DNA of 64,000 bases from Brumimicrobium sp. (GCA_023957385.1 JAMLGZ010000002.1:186001-250000), one strand, 5' to 3'; shown: positions 26,194 through 35,583, counted from the stretch's first letter. Numbers and translations are program-made. Notes: generated by a model not told the origin, from the sequence alone.

Positions 26194-27368
26194 TTAAGTG
26201 CGTCCAATTGATTTTTAGCGTCTGTTATAAAAGGCTTTAAGACGTTCCAGTGCTTCTTTCCTGTATAGGTGAAAAACTGTACATCTACACCATTCTGACT
26301 AAGTGTTGTATAGGCATCTTCCGAATTAAAATAAGGAACGAAATCATCTTGATCTCCGTGATATAAATATATTTTCCCAGGAGAATACCAGTTTTTTGCA
26401 ACCCAACATCTTTCCAAAACCTTTATCATTTCTTTATCTTTCCCATTTTGGATTTGTTGCATAAAGAAATTATTGAGGATTTTGGATGGCACTTTCGAAG
26501 GAGGTAAAAAACTAGAACCTTGGTCATACACAGGGTATGAGAAAAAATAATCATTAGGACGTTTTAATTCAGAGAACTTATTGATAGAATATAATGCCCA
26601 AGCATACACACCGATATTAGCCTGTTTCTCATCTTTATGTTCTATAATTGTTTGAAGAATACGTTTGATATGATAAGGACCAGAAAGATTTAAACTAGCC
26701 GTAACGTTAAATTCAGACGAGTGGTATGTATCAATATACCAATGCGAAAAGAATGAAGCTCCACCACCTTGTGAATATCCTGCCAAAAATAACTTGTTTT
26801 CATAGTATGCACTTTGGTCAAGTAGATATTTCTTAACGGCAATTGTTCCATCATAAATGGCATTGACTAACTCAGGATAATAAACGTATGGGTGTTCTAC
26901 TTTTTTAGTTCTTCCATATCCGATATAATCAGGCATAAAAACAGTATATCCTGCGGTAGCCCATGATAAACCAACGTTTCGGGATTCTATAAAGCCAAAT
27001 TTTTCACCTTTAAACTGAGAAGGCGTACCCCATTTCTTTCCCATTATATCTGCAGGCGCCACGGTCCCATGACAGTAGGTTACTAAGTTAAAAGTGTCAA
27101 TTCCCACAGGAACAAACAACATTCCTGATGTTTCTATAGTTTTTCCTTGGTATGTCGAAGCATATACAACTTCTAATAATTGCACATCGTATGTGGCAAA
27201 GCCAGATGCATCTACAGAATCAATGAGAGAAATACATTCAGATTTTGTGATTGTTTTTATTTCTTTTGATTCAATGAGTGTTCCAGGGGCTACATCTACA
27301 TATTTTTCTTTCTTACATGAGACAAGTAGCGTAGTTAAAATAATTCCTATGAAGATAAATCTTTTCAT
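26190..27368 (-). CDS. alpha/beta-hydrolase lipoprotein (lipase/esterase-like)
   Basis: A lipobox LLVSC places the lipidated cysteine at residue 18. The hydrolase fold shows YCHGTVAP (oxyanion region, about 98), the nucleophile elbow GYSQGG with Ser199, an Asp candidate in YHGDQDDFVPYF and the His candidate in GKKHWNVLKPF. This is close to secretory lipase / PHB-depolymerase-like esterases. Being lipidated, it is likely attached to the outer or inner membrane facing the periplasm or exposed at the surface. It overlaps GtrA upstream and the PorP-like gene downstream by 4 bp each, which suggests all three are made together. Confidence 0.87.
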   Translation of the reverse strand: MKRFIFIGIILTTLLVSCKKEKYVDVAPGTLIESKEIKTITKSECISLIDSVDASGFATYDVQLLEVVYASTYQGKTIETSGMLFVPVGIDTFNLVTYCHGTVAPADIMGKKWGTPSQFKGEKFGFIESRNVGLSWATAGYTVFMPDYIGYGRTKKVEHPYVYYPELVNAIYDGTIAVKKYLLDQSAYYENKLFLAGYSQGGGASFFSHWYIDTYHSSEFNVTASLNLSGPYHIKRILQTIIEHKDEKQANIGVYAWALYSINKFSELKRPNDYFFSYPVYDQGSSFLPPSKVPSKILNNFFMQQIQNGKDKEMIKVLERCWVAKNWYSPGKIYLYHGDQDDFVPYFNSEDAYTTLSQNGVDVQFFTYTGKKHWNVLKPFITDAKNQLDALK

Positions 27369-27814
27369 TCTTTTTCTTTAAATATCCACCATTTCTGACC
27401 AAAGAAATTCAGTAAGGCGCTAACCCCAGTTGCAACGATGAAAGCGACTAGGTATTTCTTTGGAACAAAACTTAATGCTGGGTAAAGTATTAAAAAGTGA
27501 AGCATACCAGAATTTACAATTACGTTTATAAACATAGATAGTATGTATAGAATATAAAAATTTACTAAACGTTTATTGTTTTTATCGCTCTGCTTCCATG
27601 TCCAATATTTATTCAGATTATAAGTAACTAAAGACCCACAAATAAAGGAGGTTGATTTGGCTGACATGTCATTGGCAATGAAGCCAAACATTTTTTCGGG
27701 GTATATGTGAAGAAATGTATAATAACATGCTAAGTCAACTAGAACTGCTAATATTCCAATGAGTACAAATTTGATAAATTGTTTTTGAAAATCGGGTAGT
27801 GTCCTTAAATTCAT
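27365..27814 (-). CDS. GtrA family membrane protein
   Basis: Using the ATG at 27814 the protein has 149 residues and four membrane segments (about 13-33, 47-65, 88-105, 120-140), beginning with the typical QFIKFVLIGILAVLVDLACY. GtrA proteins are thought to move lipid-linked sugars across the inner membrane. The longer frame from 27889 would start within the recA terminator hairpin and is rejected. A TACTTTTA near 27835 on this strand could be a weak -7 box. It heads the operon with the lipoprotein hydrolase and PorP-like gene. Confidence 0.85.
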   Translation of the reverse strand: MNLRTLPDFQKQFIKFVLIGILAVLVDLACYYTFLHIYPEKMFGFIANDMSAKSTSFICGSLVTYNLNKYWTWKQSDKNNKRLVNFYILYILSMFINVIVNSGMLHFLILYPALSFVPKKYLVAFIVATGVSALLNFFGQKWWIFKEKE

Positions 27815-27870
27815 GCTATTATATTCCGTTGTAAAAGTATGAATTTTTTTTGCATATCGTATAAATAAAA

Positions 27871-27894
27871 AAGGTGTGAATATTTTCACACCTT
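27871..27894 (-). terminator. recA Rho-independent terminator
   Basis: A perfect 10-bp stem (AAGGTGTGAA / TTCACACCTT) with a 4-nt loop lies 19 bp after the recA stop and is followed on the minus strand by TTTTTT. It separates recA from the GtrA operon. Confidence 0.9.
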
Positions 27895-27912
27895 TCTATA
27901 AACGATATGTAA

Positions 27913-28935
27913 TTACGCTTGCTCTTTTTCAGAAGCAAGAGCTTCTTTAATCTTGGATTCCAATTCGTCCATTAATTCTTGATTATCATTAATAATAAGT
28001 TTTACAGCATCACGTCCTTGACCTAATTTGGTATCGCCATAAGAGAACCAAGATCCACTTTTTTTGATAATATCTAAATCAACACCTAAATCAATAATTT
28101 CTCCTACTTTAGAAATCCCTTCTCCATACATAATATCAAATTCGGCTTTTTTAAATGGAGGAGCTACTTTGTTCTTTACCACCTTTACTTTAGTGCGGTT
28201 ACCAGTTACGTCTTCTCCCTCTTTAATTTGGCTTGCTCTTCGGATATCTAAACGCACTGAAGCATAGAACTTTAGAGCGTTTCCTCCTGTTGTAGTTTCA
28301 GGATTACCAAACATAACACCTATTTTGTCTCGCAATTGGTTAATAAAGATGCAGCAAGTACCTGTTTTATTGATGGAAGCAGTCAATTTTCGCAAAGCTT
28401 TAGACATCAAACGAGCCTGTAATCCCATTTGACTATCACCCATTTCACCTTCGATTTCTGCTTTTGGTGTAAGCGCAGCAACAGAATCAACGACTATTAA
28501 ATCGATTGCTCCGGAACGAATTAAATTATCAGCAATTTCTAATGCTTGTTCTCCATTGTCAGGTTGAGATATGATTAACTCTTTCGTATTTACACCTAAT
28601 TTCTTAGCATAGAATTGGTCAAAAGCATGCTCAGCATCTATTATAGCGGCAATACCTCCTTTTTTTTGAACTTCAGCTATAGCGTGAATAGCTAAGGTTG
28701 TTTTTCCAGAAGATTCAGGGCCATATATTTCTACAATTCTTCCTTTAGGATATCCACCTACTCCAAGGGCGAGATCTAATGTTACGGAACCAGATGGGAT
28801 AACATCTACATCCTCAACTGCTTCATCTCCTAATTTCATCACGGAACCTTTTCCGTAAACTTTGTCTAGTTTGTCCATGGTAAGTTGAAGAGCCTTTAAC
28901 TTGTTTTCATCAACTTGTACTTTTTCTTTAGTCAT
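27913..28935 (-). CDS. recA: recombinase RecA
   Basis: This is full-length RecA (340 residues): Walker [10 protein letters not shown] near residue 70, [10 protein letters not shown] (Walker B), [14 protein letters not shown], the L2 loop [14 protein letters not shown], and the C-terminal acidic tail. It polymerises on single-stranded DNA and drives homologous recombination and repair. It is monocistronic, with a perfect -7 box TAAATTTG 23 nt before the ATG and a strong terminator after the stop. I saw no LexA-type operator. Nothing is unusual in length or motifs. Confidence 0.99.
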   Translation of the reverse strand: MTKEKVQVDENKLKALQLTMDKLDKVYGKGSVMKLGDEAVEDVDVIPSGSVTLDLALGVGGYPKGRIVEIYGPESSGKTTLAIHAIAEVQKKGGIAAIIDAEHAFDQFYAKKLGVNTKELIISQPDNGEQALEIADNLIRSGAIDLIVVDSVAALTPKAEIEGEMGDSQMGLQARLMSKALRKLTASINKTGTCCIFINQLRDKIGVMFGNPETTTGGNALKFYASVRLDIRRASQIKEGEDVTGNRTKVKVVKNKVAPPFKKAEFDIMYGEGISKVGEIIDLGVDLDIIKKSGSWFSYGDTKLGQGRDAVKLIINDNQELMDELESKIKEALASEKEQA

Positions 28936-28958
28936 ATCGTTTATTTTTTTTGTTTATG

Positions 28959-28966
28959 CAAATTTA
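28959..28966 (-). promoter_or_regulatory. recA -7 box TAAATTTG
   Basis: A perfect match to the Bacteroidota TAnnTTTG element on the minus strand, giving a leader of roughly 20 nt. The -33 element is not clear. Confidence 0.6.
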
Positions 28967-29001
28967 GATGGTCAGAACGTAATCTATTTACGTAGTTATT
29001 T

Positions 29002-29463
29002 TTATTTAAATTTTTCTATAATTTCTTCTGAATGATTTTTGGTATTGGGCTTAGTTATAATAGCATGAATTGTTCCGTCTTCATTTATTAAGAAGGTCGT
29101 TCGATGTAAACCATCGTATTTTTTTCCCATAAATGATTTGGGTCCCCAAACACCATATAATTGGATGACTTTCTTGTCAGTATCCGCAATCAATGTAAAA
29201 GGTAAGTTATATTTTTCAATAAATCTTTGATGTTTTTTTTCATCATCGGCACTAACTCCCAATACAATGATCCCTTCTTTTTTAAGTGCAGAAAATCCGT
29301 CTCTTATACTACAAGCCTGATTCGTGCATCCAGGTGTCATATCTTTTGGATAAAAATAGAGTGCTACTCTTTTACCTATATAATCTGAAAGTTTTATCAC
29401 ACGACCTTCTTGATCTTGCGCGGTAAAGTCAGGCGCCTTATCTCCTTTTTTTAATGTAATCAT
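29002..29463 (-). CDS. bcp: thioredoxin-dependent thiol peroxidase (BCP/PrxQ)
   Basis: This 153-residue atypical 2-Cys peroxiredoxin has Cys46 in DMTPGCTNQAC as the peroxidatic residue and Cys51 five residues on as the resolving one. The conserved YFYPKDMTPGC and LPFTLIADTDK blocks are present. It reduces hydroperoxides in the cytoplasm using thioredoxin; a trxA gene lies at 61693 in this window. It is monocistronic with a perfect -7 box about 40 nt upstream. Confidence 0.97.
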   Translation of the reverse strand: MITLKKGDKAPDFTAQDQEGRVIKLSDYIGKRVALYFYPKDMTPGCTNQACSIRDGFSALKKEGIIVLGVSADDEKKHQRFIEKYNLPFTLIADTDKKVIQLYGVWGPKSFMGKKYDGLHRTTFLINEDGTIHAIITKPNTKNHSEEIIEKFK

Positions 29464-29503
29464 GTTGTTGTTTATTTAATCAACTGTTTGATGATAATTT
29501 AAT

Positions 29504-29511
29504 CAAATGTA
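29504..29511 (-). promoter_or_regulatory. bcp -7 box TACATTTG
   Basis: A perfect TAnnTTTG on the minus strand about 40 nt before the bcp ATG. The surrounding 29464-29790 region is otherwise AT-rich with no gene that I can support. Confidence 0.55.
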
Positions 29512-29779
29512 AATATCTTTTTTTATTTTCCAACTATTTTTTGCATTTATTTTTATTTATAAGCCGTTGTACATTTATTAAAGGCTAATAAATCTAATAA
29601 TTATCCCTAATATACAAGGAGTTAGTTATTATGTTTTCCTTACAAATTGAGTATTAGCATTTTAAGAATATCTATTTACATTAAAATTCAACATACCACT
29701 AAGCCATAAAAAAATTCCGTTTATCTATTAAAAATAGCAGTTTAACAAATTTATTCAAAAACTTTATAAAAAAATTGGG

Positions 29780-29807
29780 TTTGATGCCTAAAGTACTTAT
29801 ATCTTTG
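29780..29807 (+). promoter_or_regulatory. promoter of candidate small RNA
   Basis: TTTG at 29780-29783 and TATCTTTG at 29800-29807 match the -33 and -7 elements, with a 16-nt spacer that is slightly short. The predicted start is about 29811-29813. It points away from bcp and toward a terminator 26 nt further on. Confidence 0.65.
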
Positions 29808-29811
29808 TACC

Positions 29812-29880
29812 GTTAGGTTTCATAAGTAGTAGTGTTTGATTGGAGATAGAAGCGCCCGCTTTTATCTCCAATCTTTTTTT
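29812..29880 (+). ncRNA. candidate small RNA of about 70 nt
   Basis: A consensus promoter and a strong Rho-independent terminator enclose only about 70 bp with no ORF. The terminator hairpin (29838-29873) pairs GATTGGAGATAGAAG with its complement, with one G-U pair, and is followed by seven T residues. A free 5' tail of about 25 nt (containing TAAGTAGTAGTG) could pair with targets. Because it lies 120 bp before lepA it could instead be a lepA leader ending in an attenuator, but it lacks a leader peptide or an obvious antiterminator. No known RNA family was recognised. Confidence 0.55.
29838..29880 (+). terminator. strong terminator between bcp and lepA
   Basis: Up to 17 paired positions with one G-U pair and a T7 tail on the plus strand. 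No plus-strand protein gene precedes it in the window, which is why a small RNA is proposed. Confidence 0.85.
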
Positions 29881-29998
29881 GTAGCTATTTAATGTTAAAC
29901 CATTCAAAAAGAAATAGGAAAAAAGCTAAAATCTATTAAATTCGCATTTGGTAAGTTGCCTTTTGAATGAATCAATAAAAACACATAAATAAAATTGA

Positions 29999-31795
29999 AT
30001 GAAGAACATCCGTAATTTTTGTATCATTGCTCATATTGACCATGGAAAAAGTACATTGGCAGATCGTCTTTTGCAGATTACCGGTACAATCTCTGCGCGC
30101 GAAATGCAGAACCAGGCCTTAGATGATATGGATTTGGAGAGGGAGCGAGGGATTACTATTAAGAGTAAGGCCATACAAATGAATTATGAATTTGAGGGGG
30201 AGAAATATGTGTTGAACTTGATTGACACCCCGGGACACGTTGATTTTTCATACGAAGTGTCACGCTCCATTGCTGCCTGTGAGGGGGCTTTGTTGATCGT
30301 AGATGCAACTCAGGGGATAGAGGCTCAAACAATTTCTAACTTATATTTAGCTCTGGAACACGACTTAGAAATTATTCCTATCTTAAATAAAATGGACTTG
30401 CCTAGTGCTTCTCCGGAAGAAGTAACGGATCAAATTATTGACTTAATTGGATGTAGTCCGGAGGATGTAATTCCTGCTTCTGGAAAAACGGGATTAGGTG
30501 TAGATAAAATTTTAGAAGCAGTTATCCGTAGAATCCCTGCACCAAAGGGAAATTCAGAAGCGCCTCTTCAAGCCATGATATTTGACTCTGTATTCAACTC
30601 TTATAGAGGGATTATTGCCTATTTCCGTGTGTTAAACGGTGTGATTAAACAAGGACAACGTATTAAGTTTATGAATACCGGAGAAGATTATATTGCAGAT
30701 GAAGTGGGCGTTTTAAAAATGAATCTTTTACCTAAAAAAGAAATTAGAGCGGGAGATGTGGGATACATGGTTTCTGGAATTAAAAATGCAAAAGAGGTTA
30801 AGGTAGGGGATACTATTACAACTTTGGAGAACCCTTGTGGTGAAGCTGTAAAAGGATTTGAAGACGTGAAACCTATGGTGTTTGCTGGAATTTATCCTGT
30901 GGATACGGAAGATTTTGAAGAATTGAGATACTCGATGGAAAAATTACAATTGAATGATTCTTCATTGGTGTATGAACCAGAGTCTTCTGCTGCTCTAGGT
31001 TTCGGATTTCGTTGTGGTTTCTTGGGAATGTTACATATGGAGATTATCCAAGAACGTTTAGAAAGAGAGTTTGGAATGACAGTGATTACAACTGTACCTA
31101 ACGTTTCATATTATTGTTATACGCGCAAAGAGCCAACCAAAGGAGTTGTAGTGAACAATCCTTCCGAACTGCCGGATCCATCTTCTATTGAGTTTATTGA
31201 AGAGCCCTTTATCAAAGCACAGGTGATTACTAAATCGGATTATGTTGGACAAGTTATGACACTTTGTGTTGAAAAAAGAGGCCAACTTAAAAATCAAGTG
31301 TATTTGACCCAAGATCGTGTCGAGATTACATTTGATATGCCTTTAGCAGAGATTGTATTTGATTTCTACGATCGATTAAAGTCCGTTTCCAAAGGTTATG
31401 CATCTTTTGACTATTCACCAACTGGGTATCGGAAATCTGATTTAGTTAAACTAGACATTCTGTTGAATCACGAACAAGTAGATGCTTTATCTTCCCTTGT
31501 ACATAGGAGTAATTCATTTGATTTAGGAAAAAAGATTTGTGAAAAATTAAAAGAATTAATCCCACGTCAACAGTTTGAGATTCCTATTCAAGCAAGTATT
31601 GGCGCTAAAATTATTGCTAGAGAAACAATAAAGGCACTTCGTAAAGATGTAACAGCTAAATGTTATGGAGGAGATATTACGCGTAAGCGAAAGTTATTAC
31701 AGAAACAAAAAGAAGGAAAGAAACGTATGCGTCAAGTGGGGCGTGTCGAAATTCCTCAAGAAGCTTTCTTGGCAGTATTAAAATTGAATGATTAA
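29999..31795 (+). CDS. lepA: elongation factor 4 (LepA)
   Basis: A translational GTPase of 598 residues with G1 [10 protein letters not shown] at the N-terminus, DTPGH (G3), NKMDLP (G4), the EF-G-like domains II, III and V, and the LepA-specific C-terminal domain containing [14 protein letters not shown]. It binds the ribosome and affects back-translocation and ribosome assembly. It is first of a set with a LysE-type exporter (2-bp gap) and a MORN-repeat protein. The start at 29999 gives the standard [17 protein letters not shown]-terminus. Confidence 0.99.
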   Translation: MKNIRNFCIIAHIDHGKSTLADRLLQITGTISAREMQNQALDDMDLERERGITIKSKAIQMNYEFEGEKYVLNLIDTPGHVDFSYEVSRSIAACEGALLIVDATQGIEAQTISNLYLALEHDLEIIPILNKMDLPSASPEEVTDQIIDLIGCSPEDVIPASGKTGLGVDKILEAVIRRIPAPKGNSEAPLQAMIFDSVFNSYRGIIAYFRVLNGVIKQGQRIKFMNTGEDYIADEVGVLKMNLLPKKEIRAGDVGYMVSGIKNAKEVKVGDTITTLENPCGEAVKGFEDVKPMVFAGIYPVDTEDFEELRYSMEKLQLNDSSLVYEPESSAALGFGFRCGFLGMLHMEIIQERLEREFGMTVITTVPNVSYYCYTRKEPTKGVVVNNPSELPDPSSIEFIEEPFIKAQVITKSDYVGQVMTLCVEKRGQLKNQVYLTQDRVEITFDMPLAEIVFDFYDRLKSVSKGYASFDYSPTGYRKSDLVKLDILLNHEQVDALSSLVHRSNSFDLGKKICEKLKELIPRQQFEIPIQASIGAKIIARETIKALRKDVTAKCYGGDITRKRKLLQKQKEGKKRMRQVGRVEIPQEAFLAVLKLND

Positions 31796-31797
31796 GT

Positions 31798-32469
31798 ATG
31801 GATGGTGTATTAGCAGGTCTTATCTTAAAAGGAATTGTCACTGGTTTAATACTAAGTGTTATGCTGGGACCTGCTTTTTTTCTCTTACTTGAAACAAGTA
31901 TTAAGAAAGGAATACGTGCAGCTATAACCTTTGATGCAGGGGTATTAACTGCGGATATCATATACATCATTATAGCCTATTTGTTTATTCAACAAGTTGA
32001 AGAATTATCTCAAGGGGAAAATAACATTTTGATCCGAATTATTGGCGGTACATTATTCCTTGTTTATGGATATATAACCTTTAGTAAAAAGGTGCAACCG
32101 ATGGAATTGAAAAAGGAATTAAGTGGAGATACAAATGCAAAAGATTATTGGGTGCTTTATATTAAAGGATTGTTGTTGAATATCGCTAACCCCTTAATTA
32201 TCTTTTATTGGTTTTCAGTTATGGCCTTTGGTCATTCGGGATCAGATTATATATTATCAGGATGGAATATGTTCCTATATTTATCCGTTGTACTTGGAAC
32301 ATTCTGGATAATAGATGTATTGAAGATTTTTGGAGCAAAGAAGTTAAGGCCTTTTATCACTATGAGTCTGCTAGCTTCACTCAATAAAATAATAGGAGTC
32401 ATTTTAATGGCATTTGGCGCATTCCTTGTAATTAATAGTATAGTAGTGTGGTTGCGATTCTACCAATAA
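31798..32469 (+). CDS. LysE family translocator
   Basis: The protein (223 residues) has about six hydrophobic segments and begins with the LysE/RhtB pattern GLILKGIVTGLILSVMLGPAFF, followed by FDAGVLTADIIYI. Family members export amino acids or related small molecules across the inner membrane. It begins 2 bp after lepA and is presumably co-transcribed; no functional link with LepA is implied. Substrate unknown. Confidence 0.88.
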   Translation: MDGVLAGLILKGIVTGLILSVMLGPAFFLLLETSIKKGIRAAITFDAGVLTADIIYIIIAYLFIQQVEELSQGENNILIRIIGGTLFLVYGYITFSKKVQPMELKKELSGDTNAKDYWVLYIKGLLLNIANPLIIFYWFSVMAFGHSGSDYILSGWNMFLYLSVVLGTFWIIDVLKIFGAKKLRPFITMSLLASLNKIIGVILMAFGAFLVINSIVVWLRFYQ

Positions 32470-32495
32470 ATTTAATAGAATAACGTTAAGATAGT

Positions 32496-34214
32496 ATGAC
32501 TAAAACTTTGATATCCCTTTTTTCTTTTCTTTTTTTAGTTGCTCCAATTTTCTCGCAAAAGCAGAAGCAACAAGCAAAAGATAATAATCTATCTAAGAAG
32601 CAGACCTTTTATTACGATCCATCGACTAAAAATAAGATTGAGAGTGAGGGATATTATTATAAGGATGACCTTGGTGAAACAGCGGACAGACATGGTGAAT
32701 GGAAATTCTATGATGAAGAAGGAAACTTGGTGGAAGTTCGTCATTATAATCGAAATAAATTAGAAGGAGAAGTAAAACGATACTATAAAAGAAGGAAAGT
32801 AAAGGATGTCGGTTATTTTAAAAATGATTTACAGGATAGTATTTATATAGCTTATAGTCTAAAAGGAGATACGAGTGAGGTTGGATATTATAAGATGGGA
32901 AACCCAACTGGAAAATGGCGCTATTTTTATGGAGATGGAGCTCTGAAATCGGTGGAGGAAATTATTGACACTATTTCGTATGTATGGCAATATTATAGTG
33001 CCGATTCTTTACATAAACCAACCATTATCCAAGGAAATGGAGAAATGATTGATTACTACTCCAATGGTTATATAAAATCTCAGTATCACTATAAGAATGG
33101 ATTAAAGGATAGTACCTTTTTTGAAGGTTCGGTATATAATTACCCATTGTTAACTGGAACATTTGAACAGAACTTACCTCACGGTGAATGGAGATACTAC
33201 TTTAATTCTGGAGATTTACAAAAAATTGTACACTATAATAAAGGAGTCATCGAAGGAGATTATATTTATTATTACGATAACGGTAAAGTACGTACTGAGG
33301 GAAAATATCTAAATGGGAAGAAGGATGGAAAATGGGCATGGTACACTAATTTAGGTAATATCGATATGGAGGGAACCTTTAAAAATGATTTACAGCACGG
33401 TGCATGGGTGTATAATTATCCGACAGGTGAACTTTCCTATAGAGCAAAGTATAAAGAGGGAAAGAAAGACGGAAAATGGTCTTATTATTATAAGAATGGC
33501 AAGAAATTTAAAGTAGGCACTTTCGTAGATGATACGCGTAATGGAATGTGGCAAACATGGTACGAAAACGGTACACTTCTAATGGAAGGAGAATATAAAA
33601 ATGATAAAGAAGAAGGTACGTGGAAGAATTATTGGGAAAACGGAAAATTAAAGAATCAATCTGATTTTAAAGATGGAGAATTGAATGGAGAATGGTTTTC
33701 ATATTACGATGATGGCAAACTGTTGAACAAAGGATATTACAATATGGGATTGAAAACTGGGGTTTGGACTTCTAATTATATAAATGGTAGAACAAAAGAA
33801 TTGATAACATATAAAGTGATTTCGGCTAAATCAAAGGTGAAATATGGACCAATGAAAGGTAAAGTTACTCGTAAGTCTGTAGAAAATGGAAAGGCAATTT
33901 ATTATTCAGCCAATGATTATACTCGTATTCAGGAAGGAAAATATAAGAATGGTAAAAAGAATGGAGAATGGGTAGATTATTATCCGGGTGGACTACTCCC
34001 AAAAATTATTGCCAATTATAAGAATGGAGAGTTGAACGGAAAGATGAAAACCTATTCACTCAATCCAAATATTGTAGTCTCTGACATTGAATACAAACAT
34101 GGCTTGAAAGATGGGAAGGCCAAAATATATGACAAAAAAGGGAAATTAATTAAAGAAGTAGAATACAAAGAAGGAATGCAGGTGGGGTCTGGAAATTTTA
34201 CACCTGGTAAGTAA
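32496..34214 (+). CDS. secreted MORN-repeat protein
   Basis: After a signal peptide (MTKTLISLFSFLFLVAPIFSQ), nearly all of the 572 residues are MORN_2-type repeats of about 22-24 residues, e.g. DGKWAWYTNLGNIDMEGTF and NGEWFSYYDDGKLLNKGYY, around twenty in total. Such proteins are often labelled YwqK-family antitoxins from a distant match, but nothing here suggests a toxin-antitoxin pair. The repeats form an elongated beta structure likely used for binding at the envelope. It follows LysE by 26 bp and abuts the convergent GGGP synthase gene with no intervening base. Confidence 0.85.
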   Translation: MTKTLISLFSFLFLVAPIFSQKQKQQAKDNNLSKKQTFYYDPSTKNKIESEGYYYKDDLGETADRHGEWKFYDEEGNLVEVRHYNRNKLEGEVKRYYKRRKVKDVGYFKNDLQDSIYIAYSLKGDTSEVGYYKMGNPTGKWRYFYGDGALKSVEEIIDTISYVWQYYSADSLHKPTIIQGNGEMIDYYSNGYIKSQYHYKNGLKDSTFFEGSVYNYPLLTGTFEQNLPHGEWRYYFNSGDLQKIVHYNKGVIEGDYIYYYDNGKVRTEGKYLNGKKDGKWAWYTNLGNIDMEGTFKNDLQHGAWVYNYPTGELSYRAKYKEGKKDGKWSYYYKNGKKFKVGTFVDDTRNGMWQTWYENGTLLMEGEYKNDKEEGTWKNYWENGKLKNQSDFKDGELNGEWFSYYDDGKLLNKGYYNMGLKTGVWTSNYINGRTKELITYKVISAKSKVKYGPMKGKVTRKSVENGKAIYYSANDYTRIQEGKYKNGKKNGEWVDYYPGGLLPKIIANYKNGELNGKMKTYSLNPNIVVSDIEYKHGLKDGKAKIYDKKGKLIKEVEYKEGMQVGSGNFTPGK

Positions 34215-34958
34215 TTAGCTTCGCTTTTCTGTAAAATGGTGTATGTCCAATAAGAAATCAATGTCTTCTTCAATCCGATTTCCTATTACCACAATATTTG
34301 CACCTGCTTTTGTAAAAGATTCTATATGAGCAACATCTCGTATTCCCCCTCCTACAATGACAACGGTGTCTAACTCAGATTTTAATTTTTGGATGAGATG
34401 CGGATTTATGGTGTGTTTAGCTCCACTCCCTGCATCGAAATATACTACTTTCTTACCTTGTAATGTGCCAGCAATTGCAGTGTTTAATGCTATTGTCTCA
34501 TTATCATGCGGAATAGGTGTAGTTTGACTGATATAGGAGGTTGAAGAGTAAACTCCTCCGTCTATAAGTATGTATGCTGTTGGAATAATTTCTAGTGGCA
34601 ACGCTAATACTTCTTGAGCACTTTTTACATGTTGCCCAATTAAATATTCTGGGTTTCTTCCAGACAAGAGACTTAAATAAAGTAATGCGTCTGCTTCTTT
34701 AGATATTTGCTGATGATCACCTGGGAAAATAATGATTGGAATAGACGTTAAGGAACGCAGTAGGTGAATAGTAGATTGAAAATCCTCTTTGGACACAGAA
34801 CTCCCTCCAATAAAGAAATAATCTATCTTAGCAAATTCAGCCTTTTGAATGATAGGTGTTAATACCTCTAAAGTATTTGTCTTTTCGGGATCAATTAACA
34901 CCGCAATTTGACCAACGGCAGATCTGAATTTAGTATATATCTTATCTGTTAATTTCAT
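34215..34958 (-). CDS. geranylgeranylglyceryl-phosphate synthase-like prenyltransferase (PcrB/GGGPS)
   Basis: A 247-residue TIM barrel with the family blocks AVLIDPEK (residues about 20-27), FIGGSS, IIIFPGDHQQIS, LSLLSGRNPEYLIGQ, AYILIDGG, VYFDAGSGA and VIVGGGIRD near the end. GGGPS enzymes join a polyprenyl diphosphate to glycerol-1-phosphate, the first step of archaeal ether lipids; Bacteroidota carry a bacterial group of this enzyme whose final product is less clear. It overlaps the phosphopantetheinyl transferase gene by 17 bp, so both are made from one message. I do not assign a gene symbol because chain-length specificity is unknown. Confidence 0.93.
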   Translation of the reverse strand: MKLTDKIYTKFRSAVGQIAVLIDPEKTNTLEVLTPIIQKAEFAKIDYFFIGGSSVSKEDFQSTIHLLRSLTSIPIIIFPGDHQQISKEADALLYLSLLSGRNPEYLIGQHVKSAQEVLALPLEIIPTAYILIDGGVYSSTSYISQTTPIPHDNETIALNTAIAGTLQGKKVVYFDAGSGAKHTINPHLIQKLKSELDTVVIVGGGIRDVAHIESFTKAGANIVVIGNRIEEDIDFLLDIHHFTEKRS

Positions 34959-35571
34959 ATACGGGAGATGAATTTACTGAAATTATAAAATTATCTTTTT
35001 TTATAAGTTGCATTTCTACTTCTTTATGTGCTTCAGGGAAAACTAATTCTCCTTTCCAAGTATCGTCAATTATCTTTTGTAGCAAGAGATTTTCTTTGAA
35101 TATTATTTTCTTTCTTCCGGCTAATTTATATAAAGCTTCTTTGCCTGACCATATTTTTGTCATTTCTTCTTCGGATGAGGTGTCATTATTCTGATATTCT
35201 GAGTCACTAAGAAATTTATGTTTTACTAATAATGCTTTCTCTCGAATGGGTTCCAAATCTAATCCAACTAAGAAATCTTTACAGTAAGCAATTCCAACTA
35301 CGTTATAAGAATGTGAAATAGAAATATATCCTTCTTGCTTAATATATGGAGCTCCAATCTCAGAATAGAAAACAGGAACTTTTCCAAATACTTGAGTGCG
35401 AAGTATGCGAGTGGCAGCAAATTCCTCTTGTTTTAGGTTATGACCATAATTTGTTATTTTATCAATCTCATCTGGAAGGAGAAATGGATGTAACTTAGAC
35501 AAGTCAATTCTTTCATATCGTAAAAGATAGATAGTAACTTCCCCAATAGATATGTTTTCATATTGCCACAC
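34942..35571 (-). CDS. 4'-phosphopantetheinyl transferase superfamily protein
   Basis: It carries the Sfp-type motifs GLDLEPI (Mg2+ ligands Asp/Glu) and WSGKEALYK, with SISHSYN ahead of them. It attaches phosphopantetheine to acyl- or peptidyl-carrier proteins. The start is uncertain: the only in-frame ATG, at 35661, lies within a dispersed repeat and upstream of a perfect -7 box (35576-35583). The GTG at 35571 gives 209 residues, a normal length, and sits 4 nt after that box, which would make the message nearly leaderless. The gene overlaps GGGPS by 17 bp. Confidence 0.85.
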   Translation of the reverse strand: MWQYENISIGEVTIYLLRYERIDLSKLHPFLLPDEIDKITNYGHNLKQEEFAATRILRTQVFGKVPVFYSEIGAPYIKQEGYISISHSYNVVGIAYCKDFLVGLDLEPIREKALLVKHKFLSDSEYQNNDTSSEEEMTKIWSGKEALYKLAGRKKIIFKENLLLQKIIDDTWKGELVFPEAHKEVEMQLIKKDNFIISVNSSPVYEINR

Positions 35572-35575
35572 GGAA

Positions 35576-35583
35576 CAAATGTA
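35576..35583 (-). promoter_or_regulatory. -7 box TACATTTG of the PPTase/GGGPS operon
   Basis: A perfect TAnnTTTG on the minus strand ending 4 nt before the GTG start at 35571. Its position argues against the ATG at 35661. Confidence 0.55.

Noticed and set aside
27815..27889. 25-residue extension of GtrA
   Set aside because: It would begin in the recA terminator hairpin and the family's conserved start is MNLRTLPDFQKQFIKF.
29464..29790. small ORFs or a tRNA upstream of the RNA candidate
   Set aside because: Only frames of a few codons exist, and no tRNA arms such as a GGTTCGAATCC-type T arm are present.
32496..34214. toxin-antitoxin system (YwqK-type antitoxin label)
   Set aside because: The protein is a long secreted MORN-repeat protein after lepA and LysE, with no toxin gene beside it.
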